From positions 1 through 64,000 of the forward strand of contig NZ_SRLB01000030.1 of NCBI RefSeq assembly GCF_004745635.1: a stretch of DNA of 64,000 bases. The letters are read 5' to 3'. The translations under genes and the position numbers were made by a program. Of this stretch, positions 51,810-61,057 are shown piece by piece. The notes below the pieces were generated by a model. That model did no database searches. It had not been told where the DNA came from and worked only from the letters and a program-made list of their open reading frames with translations. Origin of the DNA: Methylobacterium nonmethylotrophicum (GTDB taxonomy: Bacteria > Pseudomonadota > Alphaproteobacteria > Rhizobiales > Beijerinckiaceae). How positions within the stretch are numbered: the stretch's first letter is position 1; the number at the start of each line of letters is the position of its first letter.

Positions 51810-54012
51810 TCAGCTCAAGTGCCAACTCGCATCCAGAGTCGAGACGATGCTGATCCCCGTCCGGTTCACCCCGTTCATGTACCAGAGATCGACCTCGTTG
51901 GTCTGCGTGTTGTGCAGCACGAGGTCGAACTTCCCGTCCGCGTTGAAGTCGCCCGCCTGGTCCGCCGTCCAGGCCGTGCCAGGGTTGGCGATGTAGCCCG
52001 ATCCCGCCCCGATCGTGCGCCCGTTTAGCAGCCACGCATCCAGCTCGCCCGTGGCGCTGTTGCGTAGCACGAGGTCGGTCCGCCCGTCCCCGTTCAGGTC
52101 GCCCGTGGTCGCCACGCTCCAGTCCATGCCGGGGTTCCCCACGTACCCGCTCGTGCCCAGGATCGTGGTGCCGTTCATGAGCCACAGGTCGATCTCGCCC
52201 GTGTTGCTATTCCTCAGCACGAGGTCGCCGTGCGCGTCGCCGTTGAAGTCGCCCGTGCCCACCACCGACCAAGCCACGCCCGGATTGGCCACGTAGCCGC
52301 TGCCCGCCGAAATGTTCCCAGCATTGTCGAGCTTCCAGATGTCCACCTCGCCCGTGCTGTTCGTCAGCACGAGGTCGCTGCGCCCGTCCCCGTCTGTGTC
52401 CGCCATGCCGGCCACTGACCAGGAGGTCCCGGGGTTGGCGATGGCGCCGCCGCCCTTCACGCGCGCCCCGTCCATGAACAGGACATCGATCTCACCGGAA
52501 CTCTTGCGCAGCACGAGGTCGGTGTGGCCGTCGCCGTTGGTGTCCCCGCGCCCGACGATCCGGTCGCCGGGTGCCAGGTTGAACACGGGCCCGCCGCCGC
52601 GGATGGTGCCGTCGCGCATGAGCCAGATGTCGATCTCACCGATGTCGTTGAGCCAGGTGAGATCCGCGTTCTGCTCGCCGTCGTAGTCGGTCATCGTGGT
52701 CGCGTTCAGTCCCGTACCCGGCGTCACCGCGATGCCGGCAAAGGGATCGATGGCGGCGGCGACCATGTGGGTTCCGGCCGCGGTACCGTCGGTCTGGTAG
52801 AGGTTGCAGACGCCGCTGCCGTCGAAGCCGGTGAAGTACAGGCTGCCGTTCGCCTGGACGATCTTCGTCGAAAAGCTTGACGCCGTCGCGCTTGGATTGA
52901 AGTTGTAGATCATCTGGGTTCCGGCTGCGGTGCCGTCGGTGACCCAGAGTTGATCGCCGTGACCGTCGCTCGACTCGAAGTACGCTTTCCCGCCCCAGAC
53001 CGTCAGGCTGGTGATGTCGGAGCCACCTGAACCAGGTTTGATGTCCTTGATGAGCACTGTGCCGGCATCCGTGCCGTCGCTCTTCCAGAGTTCGTAGCCA
53101 TGCGTTTCGTCAAATGCCCCGAACAGGAGCGAGCCGTTGAGGTTGGCCAGCGGGTTGGCAACGGACCCATAACTACCCGTGTCGATGTCCTTGACGAGGC
53201 TGGTGCCGGCGGCCGTGCCGTCCGTCTTCCATAGCTCGTTCCCGTGCGTGCCGTCATCGGCCATGAAGAACACCGTCCCGTTCACCGCCACGAAGGTGTT
53301 GGGGGCACTGCTGCCCGAGCCAGACCTAATGTCGGCGATGAGGCTGGTGCCGGCGTCGGTACCATCGCTCTTCCAGAGTTCGTAGCCGTTCACCCCGTCG
53401 TCGGCGCTGAAGTACAGGGAGCCGCCGGCCGCCGCTAAAAAGAAGGGGTTTGTACTGACTGTCTGAAAGACGGGCTTCTTGACGAGGCTGGTGCCGGCGC
53501 TCGTACCATCGCTCTTCCACAGCCCCCTGCTATCGCTCTCCCACGGCACTCCGCTGGAGCTGCTGTCCGAGGCGATGAAGTATAACGAGTCGCCTAGTAC
53601 GACTGGGGTAGATGGATTGCTCCAACTTCCCGCCGGGGTTGATATCCTTGACGAGGCTGGTGCCGGCGTCGGTGCCGTCGCTCTTCCATAATTCGCGGCC
53701 GTTCACCCCGTCTTCGGCGCTGAAGTACGCGGAGCCCTGGAAGCTCTTGAAATTTCCCGGATAAGATCCCCCCAAGCGAGGAAAGATGTCCTTCACGAGC
53801 CGGGTCCCGGCGGGGGTGCCATCCGAGGTCCACAGCTCGTTACCCGTCTCATTGCCCGCCGCATTCATGAACAGGCGCGAGCCAACCATGGTGAGGTCGT
53901 AGGCGCCCTTTCCAGTGGTATTGATCGTGCTAATCAGGCGTGACCCGTCGGCGTCGGCCGTCCAGAGCTGGTTAGAGCGCGCAATCGTCCGCGTGAAATA
54001 GACGGCCTGCAT
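51810..54012 (-). pseudogene. ELWxxDGT-repeat / FG-GAP-repeat protein, frameshifted
   Basis: A large repeat protein of about 730 residues. Its first half has at least six ELWKSDGTDAGTSLVKDI-type repeats. Its second half has about six FG-GAP/VCBS-like repeats of the form GDFNGDAHGDLVLRNSNTGE, a calcium-binding beta-propeller pattern. Such proteins are usually exported or surface-displayed, but no signal peptide is seen; the N-terminus (ATG at 54012, or an open frame to 54099) may be missing. The frame breaks at the G4 run 53605-53608: removal of one base joins NPGGKLEQSIYP to VVLGDSLYFIASDSS and restores one protein. It is either a decayed gene, a phase-variable one, or a base-call error. Confidence 0.65.
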
Positions 54013-54099
54013 CGAGCACCCGGAACTCGCTTGGATCAGGGAGCCACCATGCGTCGACTGTTCTGCTTTGGCAATGACTACGCCTTGGGCGAGGAGCAC

Positions 54100-54289
54100 T
54101 GGCGGGCTATGGGCGAGGCGGTAGCGAGCTGCTCGCCGGCGGGCGCTGATCGAGGTGCAAATCAGCCCTGCCCCAGTCGAGGCTGGGCGGGTCCGGCCAC
54201 GTGACGACGGCTTCGCGGGATCAGATGGAGATCCGAGTCATACGACGCCCGCCGCGACCGGCACCGACCCGTTCCCGGCCGAATAGCCT
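54100..54289. other. Spacer without a gene
   Basis: 190 bp between the repeat protein and the SRAP gene; no supported open frame or clear terminator. Confidence 0.35.
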
Positions 54290-54934
54290 TCAGGCTCCAT
54301 CCGTCCGCTCGCCGCGCGCCACCTCGGCCATCATCGCATCCGCGAGCGGGCGCTGAAGCTGCAGGGCCTCGTCGGCCGGCGCCTCGAGCCAGGTGCGCCA
54401 CTCCTCTGGGGTCGTCAGCAGGACCGGCATCGCCTTGGGGTGCACCGGCCCGACCACGCCGTTCGCCGCCGTCGTCAGGAACGAGAAGAGACGGTGCTCC
54501 TCCGGCACGGGCTCGTCCCGCTTCGGGCCGCGCACGCCCGTCCAGGGCCGCCAGATCCCCGCAAATGCGAAAAGCGGCCGGCTCTCGTCGAGGGCGAACC
54601 ACACCGGCGTCTTGCGGGGCTTCGTATCGGCGTACTCGCTGAAAGAGGTGACCGGCACGAGGCAGCGATGCGCGGGCTTGAGCCAGGGCCGCCAGTAGGG
54701 CGAGGCGACGTTGCGCACGTTGGTGACCGGCTGCGTGCCGAGCTTTTGTGGGGGCGGGAATCCCCAACGCATCATCGTCAGCACCCGCGCATCGCCGGAC
54801 GCGTGGATGACGGGCGCCATCTGGTCGGGGAAGATCCCGGGCAGCGGCGGCAGGTTGCCGGCCTCGTCGCGGTCGACCGCGAAAGTGCGCCGGATCTCGT
54901 CCTGAGAGCGGGCAGAGCTGTAGAGGTTGCACAT
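54290..54934 (-). CDS. SOS-response-associated peptidase/DNA-crosslinking protein (YedK/HMCES, SRAP)
   Basis: A 214-residue SRAP protein. After Met removal Cys2 (MCNLYSS) becomes the N-terminal residue that crosslinks to abasic sites in single-stranded DNA. Other conserved pieces: MRWGFPPP near residue 57, NVRNVASPYWRPW, HRCLVPVTSFSEY (catalytic Glu near 108), FAFAGIWRPW, FSFLTTAAN and HPKAMPVLL (His near 168). The open frame is 117 codons longer but the true start must be MCN at 54934. Confidence 0.94.
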   Translation of the reverse strand: MCNLYSSARSQDEIRRTFAVDRDEAGNLPPLPGIFPDQMAPVIHASGDARVLTMMRWGFPPPQKLGTQPVTNVRNVASPYWRPWLKPAHRCLVPVTSFSEYADTKPRKTPVWFALDESRPLFAFAGIWRPWTGVRGPKRDEPVPEEHRLFSFLTTAANGVVGPVHPKAMPVLLTTPEEWRTWLEAPADEALQLQRPLADAMMAEVARGERTDGA

Positions 54935-55368
54935 GGTCGGGATCGTAAGCGCTCTGACCCTGCCAGATTCTTGATGCGGCGCAGGGCGTGCCGCGATCCT
55001 TCGAACCGCTGCTTTCGACCCCTCGGACGTTCGGAAGGTGCTCGTGCAATCCACGCTGCCGACCCAACGCGCCCCCTCGCGGCGGATATCGGCGATGTCC
55101 GGTCGCGCGCGATGTCCGGACATGTGATTCCGTGACACGGTTCGCCGACCCCTCCTGGTCAGCCGGACTCTGGCGCCAAGCGCATCAGCGATGGATGGTC
55201 GCACGAGTTGTCCAGAACGGGGCGTTCTGTCGACATGCGACCCTGCTACCGGACGAGCGGCTTTCGTCGTACGCCGATCGTGCAATATAGTGACAGCTTC
55301 GCGCAGACTAAGTTCTTGGGCATGGCTGACCCGCCATCAGAGACGCGGCAGCCTGGGAGGGTGCGACC
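54935..55368. other. Spacer between divergent SRAP and AraC genes
   Basis: About 430 bp with promoters expected for both genes. I see no gene or repeat with support. Confidence 0.35.
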
Positions 55369-56250
55369 ATGGCGGACATCGTTCGCCCCGCGGACGTCTG
55401 GGCAGATCGGGACGTGCCTGCCGAGACGCTGCTGCACCATGCAGAACCGGAGTGGGAGTTTCGTGAACTCGTCTATGGCGCGGGAGGGTCATGGGACGTC
55501 GTCACACCACGCCTGCATATCGCGTCTCACCTTGATCCGTTGCGGCAGCGGCTTGGGCCGGCCCGCGCCGCGTTCCGGACCGTTGCACCGAGCGCCGCGA
55601 TCAGTGCCCCTGGGGATCATCTCGCAGGAGCGTGGGAAGGCGCCGGCCGTGGCCAGCACGTGACGGTGTCGCCCGGCTTTGTTGCGGCAGCCTTCGAACG
55701 CGACATGGGCGCGGAGACCGTTCTCAAGCGGCACTTCGCCTATCAGAGAGAGCCCGATACGGCAGACACAATCATTCAGCACCTTCTCAATTGCCTGTCA
55801 GTCGATCTTCTCGCAGGCAATCCCAGCGGCTCAGTTTTCTTGCAAACTATCGTGCTGGCAATTGTCCACCATGCACTGCGCGTGCCATCCACGTCGGTCG
55901 CCGTGGCACCGCAGCCGGGCGGCCTGTCACAGCGGCAGCTTCGCATAGCCATGGATCTCATAAATGAGCAGCTGCTTGGCAGACCAAGCCTGGCAGAAAT
56001 GGCAGCAGCGCTCAATGTCAGCACGAGTTACTTCTGTCGGGCTTTCCGCTCGTCAACAGGGATGTCGCCCCACCAGTACGTTATTCAACAGCGTGTGGCG
56101 TTGGCTCGATCGCTCATCGAAACGAGCACTCTCTCGCTGAGCGAAGTGGCCCAGGCGGCCGGCTTCAAGGATCATAGCCAGATGACGGCGACTTTCCGAA
56201 AAGCACTCGGGATGCCGCCGTCACATTTTCGCCACAGCCCGCGCCGTTGA
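55369..56250 (+). CDS. AraC-family transcriptional regulator
   Basis: A 293-residue regulator. The N-terminal about 180 residues form a putative effector domain. The C-terminal domain has two helix-turn-helix units (PSLAEMAAALNVSTSYFCRAFRSSTGMSPHQY and LSLSEVAQAAGFKDHSQMTATFRKALGMPPSHFR). GGGAGGGTGCGACC precedes the ATG. It is 110 bp upstream of the esterase autotransporter on the same strand and could control it. Confidence 0.92.
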   Translation: MADIVRPADVWADRDVPAETLLHHAEPEWEFRELVYGAGGSWDVVTPRLHIASHLDPLRQRLGPARAAFRTVAPSAAISAPGDHLAGAWEGAGRGQHVTVSPGFVAAAFERDMGAETVLKRHFAYQREPDTADTIIQHLLNCLSVDLLAGNPSGSVFLQTIVLAIVHHALRVPSTSVAVAPQPGGLSQRQLRIAMDLINEQLLGRPSLAEMAAALNVSTSYFCRAFRSSTGMSPHQYVIQQRVALARSLIETSTLSLSEVAQAAGFKDHSQMTATFRKALGMPPSHFRHSPRR

Positions 56251-56360
56251 GTCGAACCCGCGCGACGGCCGGTTCCGGATTTCACAAATCGTGCCCGATC
56301 TGACAAGCACGCCATTGCCAAGATAGTTACGACTCAGTCTCCAAAAAAAGGGGACTGGGG

Positions 56361-58298
56361 ATGAGACGATCGATCAAGACGCTGCTGCTGTCGGCAAGCC
56401 TGATTGCGCTTGGTACGGGAAGCGGCTGGGCACAATCCGGCTACTACACCGGGCTCTACGGGTTCGGTGATAGTCTGACCGATAACGGTCGCATCCCGCG
56501 CGAGGTGAACGGATTCAGTCCGACCGGCAACATCGACGCGGCGCGCGGCACGCGGCTTTACGAGGGTGGGCGCTGGTCGAATGCGCCGGGCTATTTCGAG
56601 CAGCTGCCCGCGCGCATCGGCGTGCCCTACGAACCGAGCACCGACTATGCCGTCGGCGGAGCCCGGTCCGTTCGTCAGGATCCAAACCCGCAATTCTCAC
56701 CCGCCTTTGCGTGGGGCGTACCGGATCAGATCGACCAGTTCACGGGTCGCACCGGACGCTTCGGCCCGCGCGACATCGCCCTGCTCTGGATCGGCTACAA
56801 TGATTTGACCAGCATCCCCGTTGCAGGAACGCCGGACGCGCGGGCCGCCGGCGTGAGTGCGATCCTGGCGAATAACGGCACGGCCTTGAACCGTCTCGTC
56901 GGGCTCGGCGCGCGCGAAATCCTCGTCTTCAACCAGCAGACCTTCCGTGGCAACAACCGCGATCTGGCGGCCTCGTTCAATGCTCAGTTTCCGGCGCTGC
57001 TGCAGCCGTTCTCCGACACTGGCGTGAACGTCCACTACTTCGACGTGGATGGATTGCTCACCCGGCTCCGGGCCAACCCGACCGCATTCGGCTATAGTCC
57101 GCAGGCGGCGACCGGAAACTGCAGCGCCGATCCGGCCTGCGCGCCGATCGGCTATCTCAACGGCGGCGCGGCGGAGAACCAGTACATCTCGGTCGACGGG
57201 GTGCACCTCACGGCGAAGACCAACGGCTATATCGCGGCCTTCGTGGCGAACCAGCTCAACGCGCCGCTGACGATCGGCCCGCAGGCGGACCTCGGCCAGA
57301 GCGCGGGTCTGGCTTTCTCCTCGACCCTGATCGACTTCCTCAGCGCGGAACGCCGCCGCAACATGGCGCTGTCGGTCCCCTCCGCCTTCACCGCCGATCT
57401 GCCCGGTCGGGCGCCGCCGCCCGTCACCATCCCCGTCCAGCCCGGCAGCCCTCTCTCGGTCTTCGCGCTCGGCACCTACCTCAAAGTGGACCGCACGGCG
57501 CAGAACCGCGCCGGGGGCGGCAGCCTCGGCAACACCTACGGCGCCGACTTCGGCGGTGTCACGGCCGGCGTGCTCTATCAGGCCACGCCCAACCTCGTGC
57601 TCGGTGCCGCTTTCAACTATCTGGGCACGAGCGTCGACCTGCGCGGGCGGAGCAACGGCCGCATCGACATGGACAGCTTCCAGGGCGCCGGCTTCGCCTC
57701 GTTGTCGTTTCCCAACTTCTTCGCCGATGCCGCCGTCACCTACGGCCGCAACACCTTCACGCTCGCCCGACCCGGCGTGCTGGGCGATCAGCTGACGGCC
57801 TCGCCGTCCGGCGACACGGTGACGGTGGCCGCGCGCACCGGCTACCTGTTCGACTTCGGGACCTTCAAGGCCGGCCCGGTGGCCGAGGTGGCCTACGCCA
57901 ACGTGAGTGTCGATGCGTACCGCGAGCGGGGTGACGGGCTGCTGACGATCGGTACGCGGCGCCAGGACCTCGAAGGCCTGACGGCCGGTGGCGGTGTGCA
58001 GATCCGCACGGTGGCGCCGATCTTCGGCGGGCTCGCCAGCCCGTTCCTGAACGTGACCGCACAACACGATTTCCTCGATGGCGTGCGCACCGTGACCTCG
58101 TTCCAGACTTACGCGCCCACCCTGCTGATCCGCACTCAGACCGGGCGGCGCGGTGATGACGTGTATGGCCGGGTCGCGGGCGGCCTCGATCTCGACTTCG
58201 GCAACGGCCTGAGCGGCGTGCTCACGGGCTCGACCAGTTTCGCCCGCACGGGCGGCGACGATCGCACGGTCAGCGCGGGACTGAGATACCGGTTCTAA
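56361..58298 (+). CDS. GDSL-type esterase autotransporter (EstA-like)
   Basis: A 645-residue autotransporter with a signal peptide (cleavage near residue 24). The SGNH/GDSL passenger (about 28-320) has the nucleophile in YGFGDSLTDNG (block I), Gly in YAVGGARSV (block II), Asn in WIGYNDLT (block III) and catalytic Asp/His in VDGVHLTAKTNGY (block V). The C-terminal 12-strand barrel (about 365-645) ends in the sorting residues LRYRF. It would display a carboxylesterase on the outer membrane. Relatives affect motility, rhamnolipid synthesis or lipid use. The ATG follows GGGGACTGGGG. Confidence 0.94.
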   Translation: MRRSIKTLLLSASLIALGTGSGWAQSGYYTGLYGFGDSLTDNGRIPREVNGFSPTGNIDAARGTRLYEGGRWSNAPGYFEQLPARIGVPYEPSTDYAVGGARSVRQDPNPQFSPAFAWGVPDQIDQFTGRTGRFGPRDIALLWIGYNDLTSIPVAGTPDARAAGVSAILANNGTALNRLVGLGAREILVFNQQTFRGNNRDLAASFNAQFPALLQPFSDTGVNVHYFDVDGLLTRLRANPTAFGYSPQAATGNCSADPACAPIGYLNGGAAENQYISVDGVHLTAKTNGYIAAFVANQLNAPLTIGPQADLGQSAGLAFSSTLIDFLSAERRRNMALSVPSAFTADLPGRAPPPVTIPVQPGSPLSVFALGTYLKVDRTAQNRAGGGSLGNTYGADFGGVTAGVLYQATPNLVLGAAFNYLGTSVDLRGRSNGRIDMDSFQGAGFASLSFPNFFADAAVTYGRNTFTLARPGVLGDQLTASPSGDTVTVAARTGYLFDFGTFKAGPVAEVAYANVSVDAYRERGDGLLTIGTRRQDLEGLTAGGGVQIRTVAPIFGGLASPFLNVTAQHDFLDGVRTVTSFQTYAPTLLIRTQTGRRGDDVYGRVAGGLDLDFGNGLSGVLTGSTSFARTGGDDRTVSAGLRYRF

Positions 58299-58368
58299 CC
58301 ACCGGGATCCCTCGCATTACGGCTGCGGGCCGTCGCGACACGTTTCGACAGACTAGCGGGCATGAAAG

Positions 58369-58397
58369 AGCCCGCTAAGTCACTGACCGAGCGGGCT
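58369..58397 (-). terminator. Terminator behind the tRNA-Met remnant
   Basis: AGCCCGCT...AGCGGGCT, an 8-bp stem with a 13-nt loop; on the minus strand it is followed by CTTT. It stands just downstream of the tRNA 3' end, as expected for the original tRNA transcript, and could also stop esterase transcription. Confidence 0.6.
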
Positions 58398-58407
58398 GAA
58401 CGGGTGA

Positions 58408-58452
58408 TAGCGGAGGAGGGATTCGAACCCCCGACACAAGGATTATGATCCG
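58408..58452 (-). pseudogene. tRNA-Met(CAU) 3' half
   Basis: On the minus strand: anticodon-loop sequence ATCATAA (anticodon CAU) with 3' stem TCC, variable loop, an intact T arm GGGGGTTCGAATCCC, acceptor strand CTCCGCT and discriminator A (no encoded CCA). Upstream, the D arm and a properly pairing anticodon 5' strand are absent. AGCGCAG about 95 nt upstream pairs with the acceptor at six of seven positions, but no cloverleaf forms. Likely an attachment-type duplicate or a disrupted gene. Confidence 0.65.
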
Positions 58453-58504
58453 AGCGGGAAGCCCCCTACCCTGCTGATCGGGCAGAGCTTCCTTCCTGCT
58501 GCGC

Positions 58505-58575
58505 TAAGCATCATTCGCCGAAGTAGTCACCGGTTCGGCGGCGAAAATGACGCAAAAACAAGGAACTCAGCAGAG
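58505..58575. repeat. RIME-like intergenic palindrome, copy 2
   Basis: Core CGCCGAA (58516-58522) and TTCGGCG (58534-58540) flank GTAGTCACCGG, then GAAAATGACGCAAAAACAA. Same order of modules as copy 1 at 46252, with compensatory changes in both arms. It touches the broken end of the tRNA-Met remnant. Confidence 0.65.
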
Positions 58576-58722
58576 TTGCGCCATGCAACTCTGCTGAGGA
58601 GCGCGCTAGATGGGCCCGCGAGAGCTTCGAGGGTGACGCTGGCCATTGAGCAACTGGGTTTGCGTGCCCGCGGCTGGCGGTTTCCGTTGAAAGGAAACTC
58701 CGAGAGTGGACAAGAAGGTGCA

Positions 58723-58890
58723 TGTCATCGGCCGTCCGCGGATCACGACGGCCGACGGGATCACCTGGTCGAGGCTGTTGTCGACGCAGGCGACGAGCCG
58801 CTCGGCCTCGTCGCCTGCGACATTGCCACTGAACCCCTCGTCCCGGAGGTGTCCGAGGAAAAGGCCGATCACCTCTCCGTCCGCGTTCAT
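58723..58890 (-). pseudogene. N-terminal fragment of a YdiJ/Dld-type FAD-linked oxidase
   Basis: 56 codons read LFLGHLRDEGFSGNVAGDEA, ERLVACVDNSLDQVIPSAVV, then diverge. This resembles the start of YdiJ-like FAD-binding 2-hydroxyacid dehydrogenases (FLxxLxxxGFxGDI...ATDNSIYQxLPxAVxxP). The FAD domain itself is missing. Confidence 0.45.
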
Positions 58891-59023
58891 GCGGCTTCCC
58901 CAAGTTGCGACTTCCCCACGTTGCGACTACCCAAGTGACGGTGCGCTCCCCGAAGCCACGGGTGCCCCCACAGCATCGGCCTCACGCTATGGCAGCGCGG
59001 CGCTGCGGCTCGGAGGCCTGCCC

Positions 59024-60415
59024 TTATGCGACAGCGTGGGCGGACAGGGCGGCGCGGGTGGCTTCCACGGAGGCTCGCTCGGCCGCGGCGTACAGCGCAT
59101 CCTCGTCGAGGACGGCGGCCCCGAGATCCCGCTCGAACACTGCCCTTGCGGCGCGTTCCGCGTGGTTTTCCTGGCCCTCATCACCGAGATTGGATGAGAA
59201 GATGCCGGCCGCGCTCACCGGCAGGAAGTCCTCGTAGGTGATTGGTTCCGCCTTGACGTGCCCGGACAGGACGAGCTCGTTCATGTCGGCGCCCTTCGGC
59301 GCATCGGGACGGCCCGTCGGCGAGAAGCGGAAATAGGCGAGCCCCTCGGCCCGCAAGCCGTCCTCGTCGTCCGGGAAGGCCCGGAACGCCTCGGCCAGGG
59401 CGGCCACGTAGTCCGCGGCATTCGACCCGTCCGACTTGACCTGCACCCGGTCGCGGGCTTCGGCCAGCAGCCGGTCGTAGAGGGCGCGCCCCTTGGGCGT
59501 CAGCGCCGCGCCACGCTGCTCGATCTCGCCGAAGCGCGCCGTGTGGGTCCCGTCCTCGGACGCTCCCGTGGGCGACGTGAAGGCGATGGGCTCCTGAAGC
59601 GCCCTGAAGCTCGTCTGACGCAGCAGGATCGGCACGAGGCGGCGCGGCGGCCCTTCGATGACGGCCTTCGGCGTGATGCCCTTTTCCGGCATCCCGGCCT
59701 GGACGGCATCGATGTCGAGGGTGCGCGGCGTGAGGTGGTTGATGTGGGGGCCCTTGAAGCAGACGATGTCGGCGACGAGCGGATGGGCCTTGCGCAGCCG
59801 CGCATAGACCTCGGCCGTCACGGTCGCGTCGCCGTGCCAGCGGAACGTCTCCAGGGCTTCGCGGACGAAGGCCTTGGCCTCGCCCTCGTCGAGCCCACCG
59901 TCGCGCTCGGCGACCGCGATGAGGTCGAGGCAACCAGGCGTGAAGATCGCGCGGCGCGCGAGGATGTCGGCCGCCTCCCGGCGGAGCGCCTCGTCGGCGA
60001 TGAGGTCGAGGCGAAGGAGCGAGGTGAAGACGCGGAACGGGTTGCGACGCAGGGCCTCGGTGCCGACCGGCCGGAAGGCGGTGGAATGGACCGGCACGCC
60101 GGCAACGGACAGGTCGTAATAAGCGACCGGCACCATGCCCATCACGGCGAACAGCCGGCGCATCGTGGCGAGCTCGGCGGGCGTGCCGACGCGGATCGCG
60201 CCGTGCCGCTCGAGGTCGAGCCGTTCGATCTCGTCGTTGGCGACGAGGCGGCCATCGAGGACGGGATCGCCCCGGCGCGTCTCGGCGTTCACCTCGTGCA
60301 CGAGATCCATCAAGGTGCCGTATTGCGGAACCTCGGTCCGGTATATGTCGGACATCGCACGGGAGAAGATCGTCCGCACGGTGTCGGACGATACGATGAT
60401 CTTGGTGCTGGTCAT
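59024..60415 (-). CDS. hglS: 2-oxoadipate dioxygenase/decarboxylase (DUF1338, HglS)
   Basis: A 463-residue Fe(II) enzyme converting 2-oxoadipate to 2-hydroxyglutarate with O2, linking lysine catabolism to the TCA cycle. Family landmarks: VPQYGTLMDLVHEVN (metal-site His), VAYYDLSVAGVPVHSTAFRP, FKGPHINHLTPRTLDID (His ligand) and SPTGASEDGTHTARFGEIEQRGAALT (Glu ligand). The ATG at 60415 has GGGGAGA upstream. It is last in the run after the aldehyde dehydrogenase, aminotransferase and phosphatase-like genes, with a 194-bp gap. Confidence 0.9.
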   Translation of the reverse strand: MTSTKIIVSSDTVRTIFSRAMSDIYRTEVPQYGTLMDLVHEVNAETRRGDPVLDGRLVANDEIERLDLERHGAIRVGTPAELATMRRLFAVMGMVPVAYYDLSVAGVPVHSTAFRPVGTEALRRNPFRVFTSLLRLDLIADEALRREAADILARRAIFTPGCLDLIAVAERDGGLDEGEAKAFVREALETFRWHGDATVTAEVYARLRKAHPLVADIVCFKGPHINHLTPRTLDIDAVQAGMPEKGITPKAVIEGPPRRLVPILLRQTSFRALQEPIAFTSPTGASEDGTHTARFGEIEQRGAALTPKGRALYDRLLAEARDRVQVKSDGSNAADYVAALAEAFRAFPDDEDGLRAEGLAYFRFSPTGRPDAPKGADMNELVLSGHVKAEPITYEDFLPVSAAGIFSSNLGDEGQENHAERAARAVFERDLGAAVLDEDALYAAAERASVEATRAALSAHAVA

Positions 60416-60609
60416 TCCGGATCTCCCCATGGGTGAGCGCCCTGCATCCACGCACGCGGCGGGCAGAGAGCCGAACATTTCAAAAATCAAGCGGGGATGG
60501 TTTCGTATTGGCGAAGCGATGGCGAGACGAGTTCAGCCGTCGGCCCCAGTCGAACGGCCGGGCCGAGGGCACGACGACCCCGACCCGGTCCGAACGATTG
60601 CTCGCTGCG

Positions 60610-61050
60610 TCAGCGAGACCGTGTCAGCCAGTCCTTGGCAGCCTTGAGGTCGACGCCGAGACGATCGCCGGTCGCGTCCAGGTCCCCGGCGGACAGGCGG
60701 CCGTCGAGGACCTCGCCCAGGGCCCAGAGCGCGACGGGACGGCCGCCGCCCTTGCAATGCCCGAAGACCTTAGCCCCCGCACCCGCCGCCGCCGAGAACG
60801 CCCGCGAGAACGCCCGGATGTCGGCTTCCGTGATCGTCGGTCCGGTCACCGGGATGTGGTGGTAGGTCAGGCCAGCCGCCTCGGCGGCAGCCCGTTCCGC
60901 GGCATCTCCCGGCTGGTCTCCGTCCTCGCCGTCCGGACGGCAGTTCACGAACGTCGTGTAGCCCTGATCGCGCAAGCGCGCGATTTCCTCGAGCGACGGC
61001 TGCGACGCCGACGTGAGCGTATCGTTCACCTGGATGGTCTTCACGGTCAT
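60610..61050 (-). CDS. DUF442/Blh-type phosphatase-like protein
   Basis: A 146-residue dual-specificity-phosphatase-fold protein (MTVKTIQVNDTLTSASQPSL at the start, TTFVNCRPDGEDGDQP). The PTP-type loop is GHCKGGGRP with the nucleophilic Cys near residue 97 and Arg five residues later, following KVF. DUF442 proteins are fused to sulfide or beta-lactamase-like enzymes elsewhere; alone their substrate is unknown. It lies 7 bp from the aminotransferase stop, so it is co-transcribed with the lysine genes. Confidence 0.8.
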   Translation of the reverse strand: MTVKTIQVNDTLTSASQPSLEEIARLRDQGYTTFVNCRPDGEDGDQPGDAAERAAAEAAGLTYHHIPVTGPTITEADIRAFSRAFSAAAGAGAKVFGHCKGGGRPVALWALGEVLDGRLSAGDLDATGDRLGVDLKAAKDWLTRSR

Positions 61051-61057
61051 CTCCCGA

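Noticed and set aside
51373..51996. 207-codon plus-strand frame over the repeat-protein end
   Set aside because: Antisense to the FG-GAP repeats at its right half and Arg-rich elsewhere; no support.
58511..59197. Other open frames around the YdiJ fragment
   Set aside because: Only the minus-strand 58723-58890 piece resembles a protein family; the others are short and overlapping.
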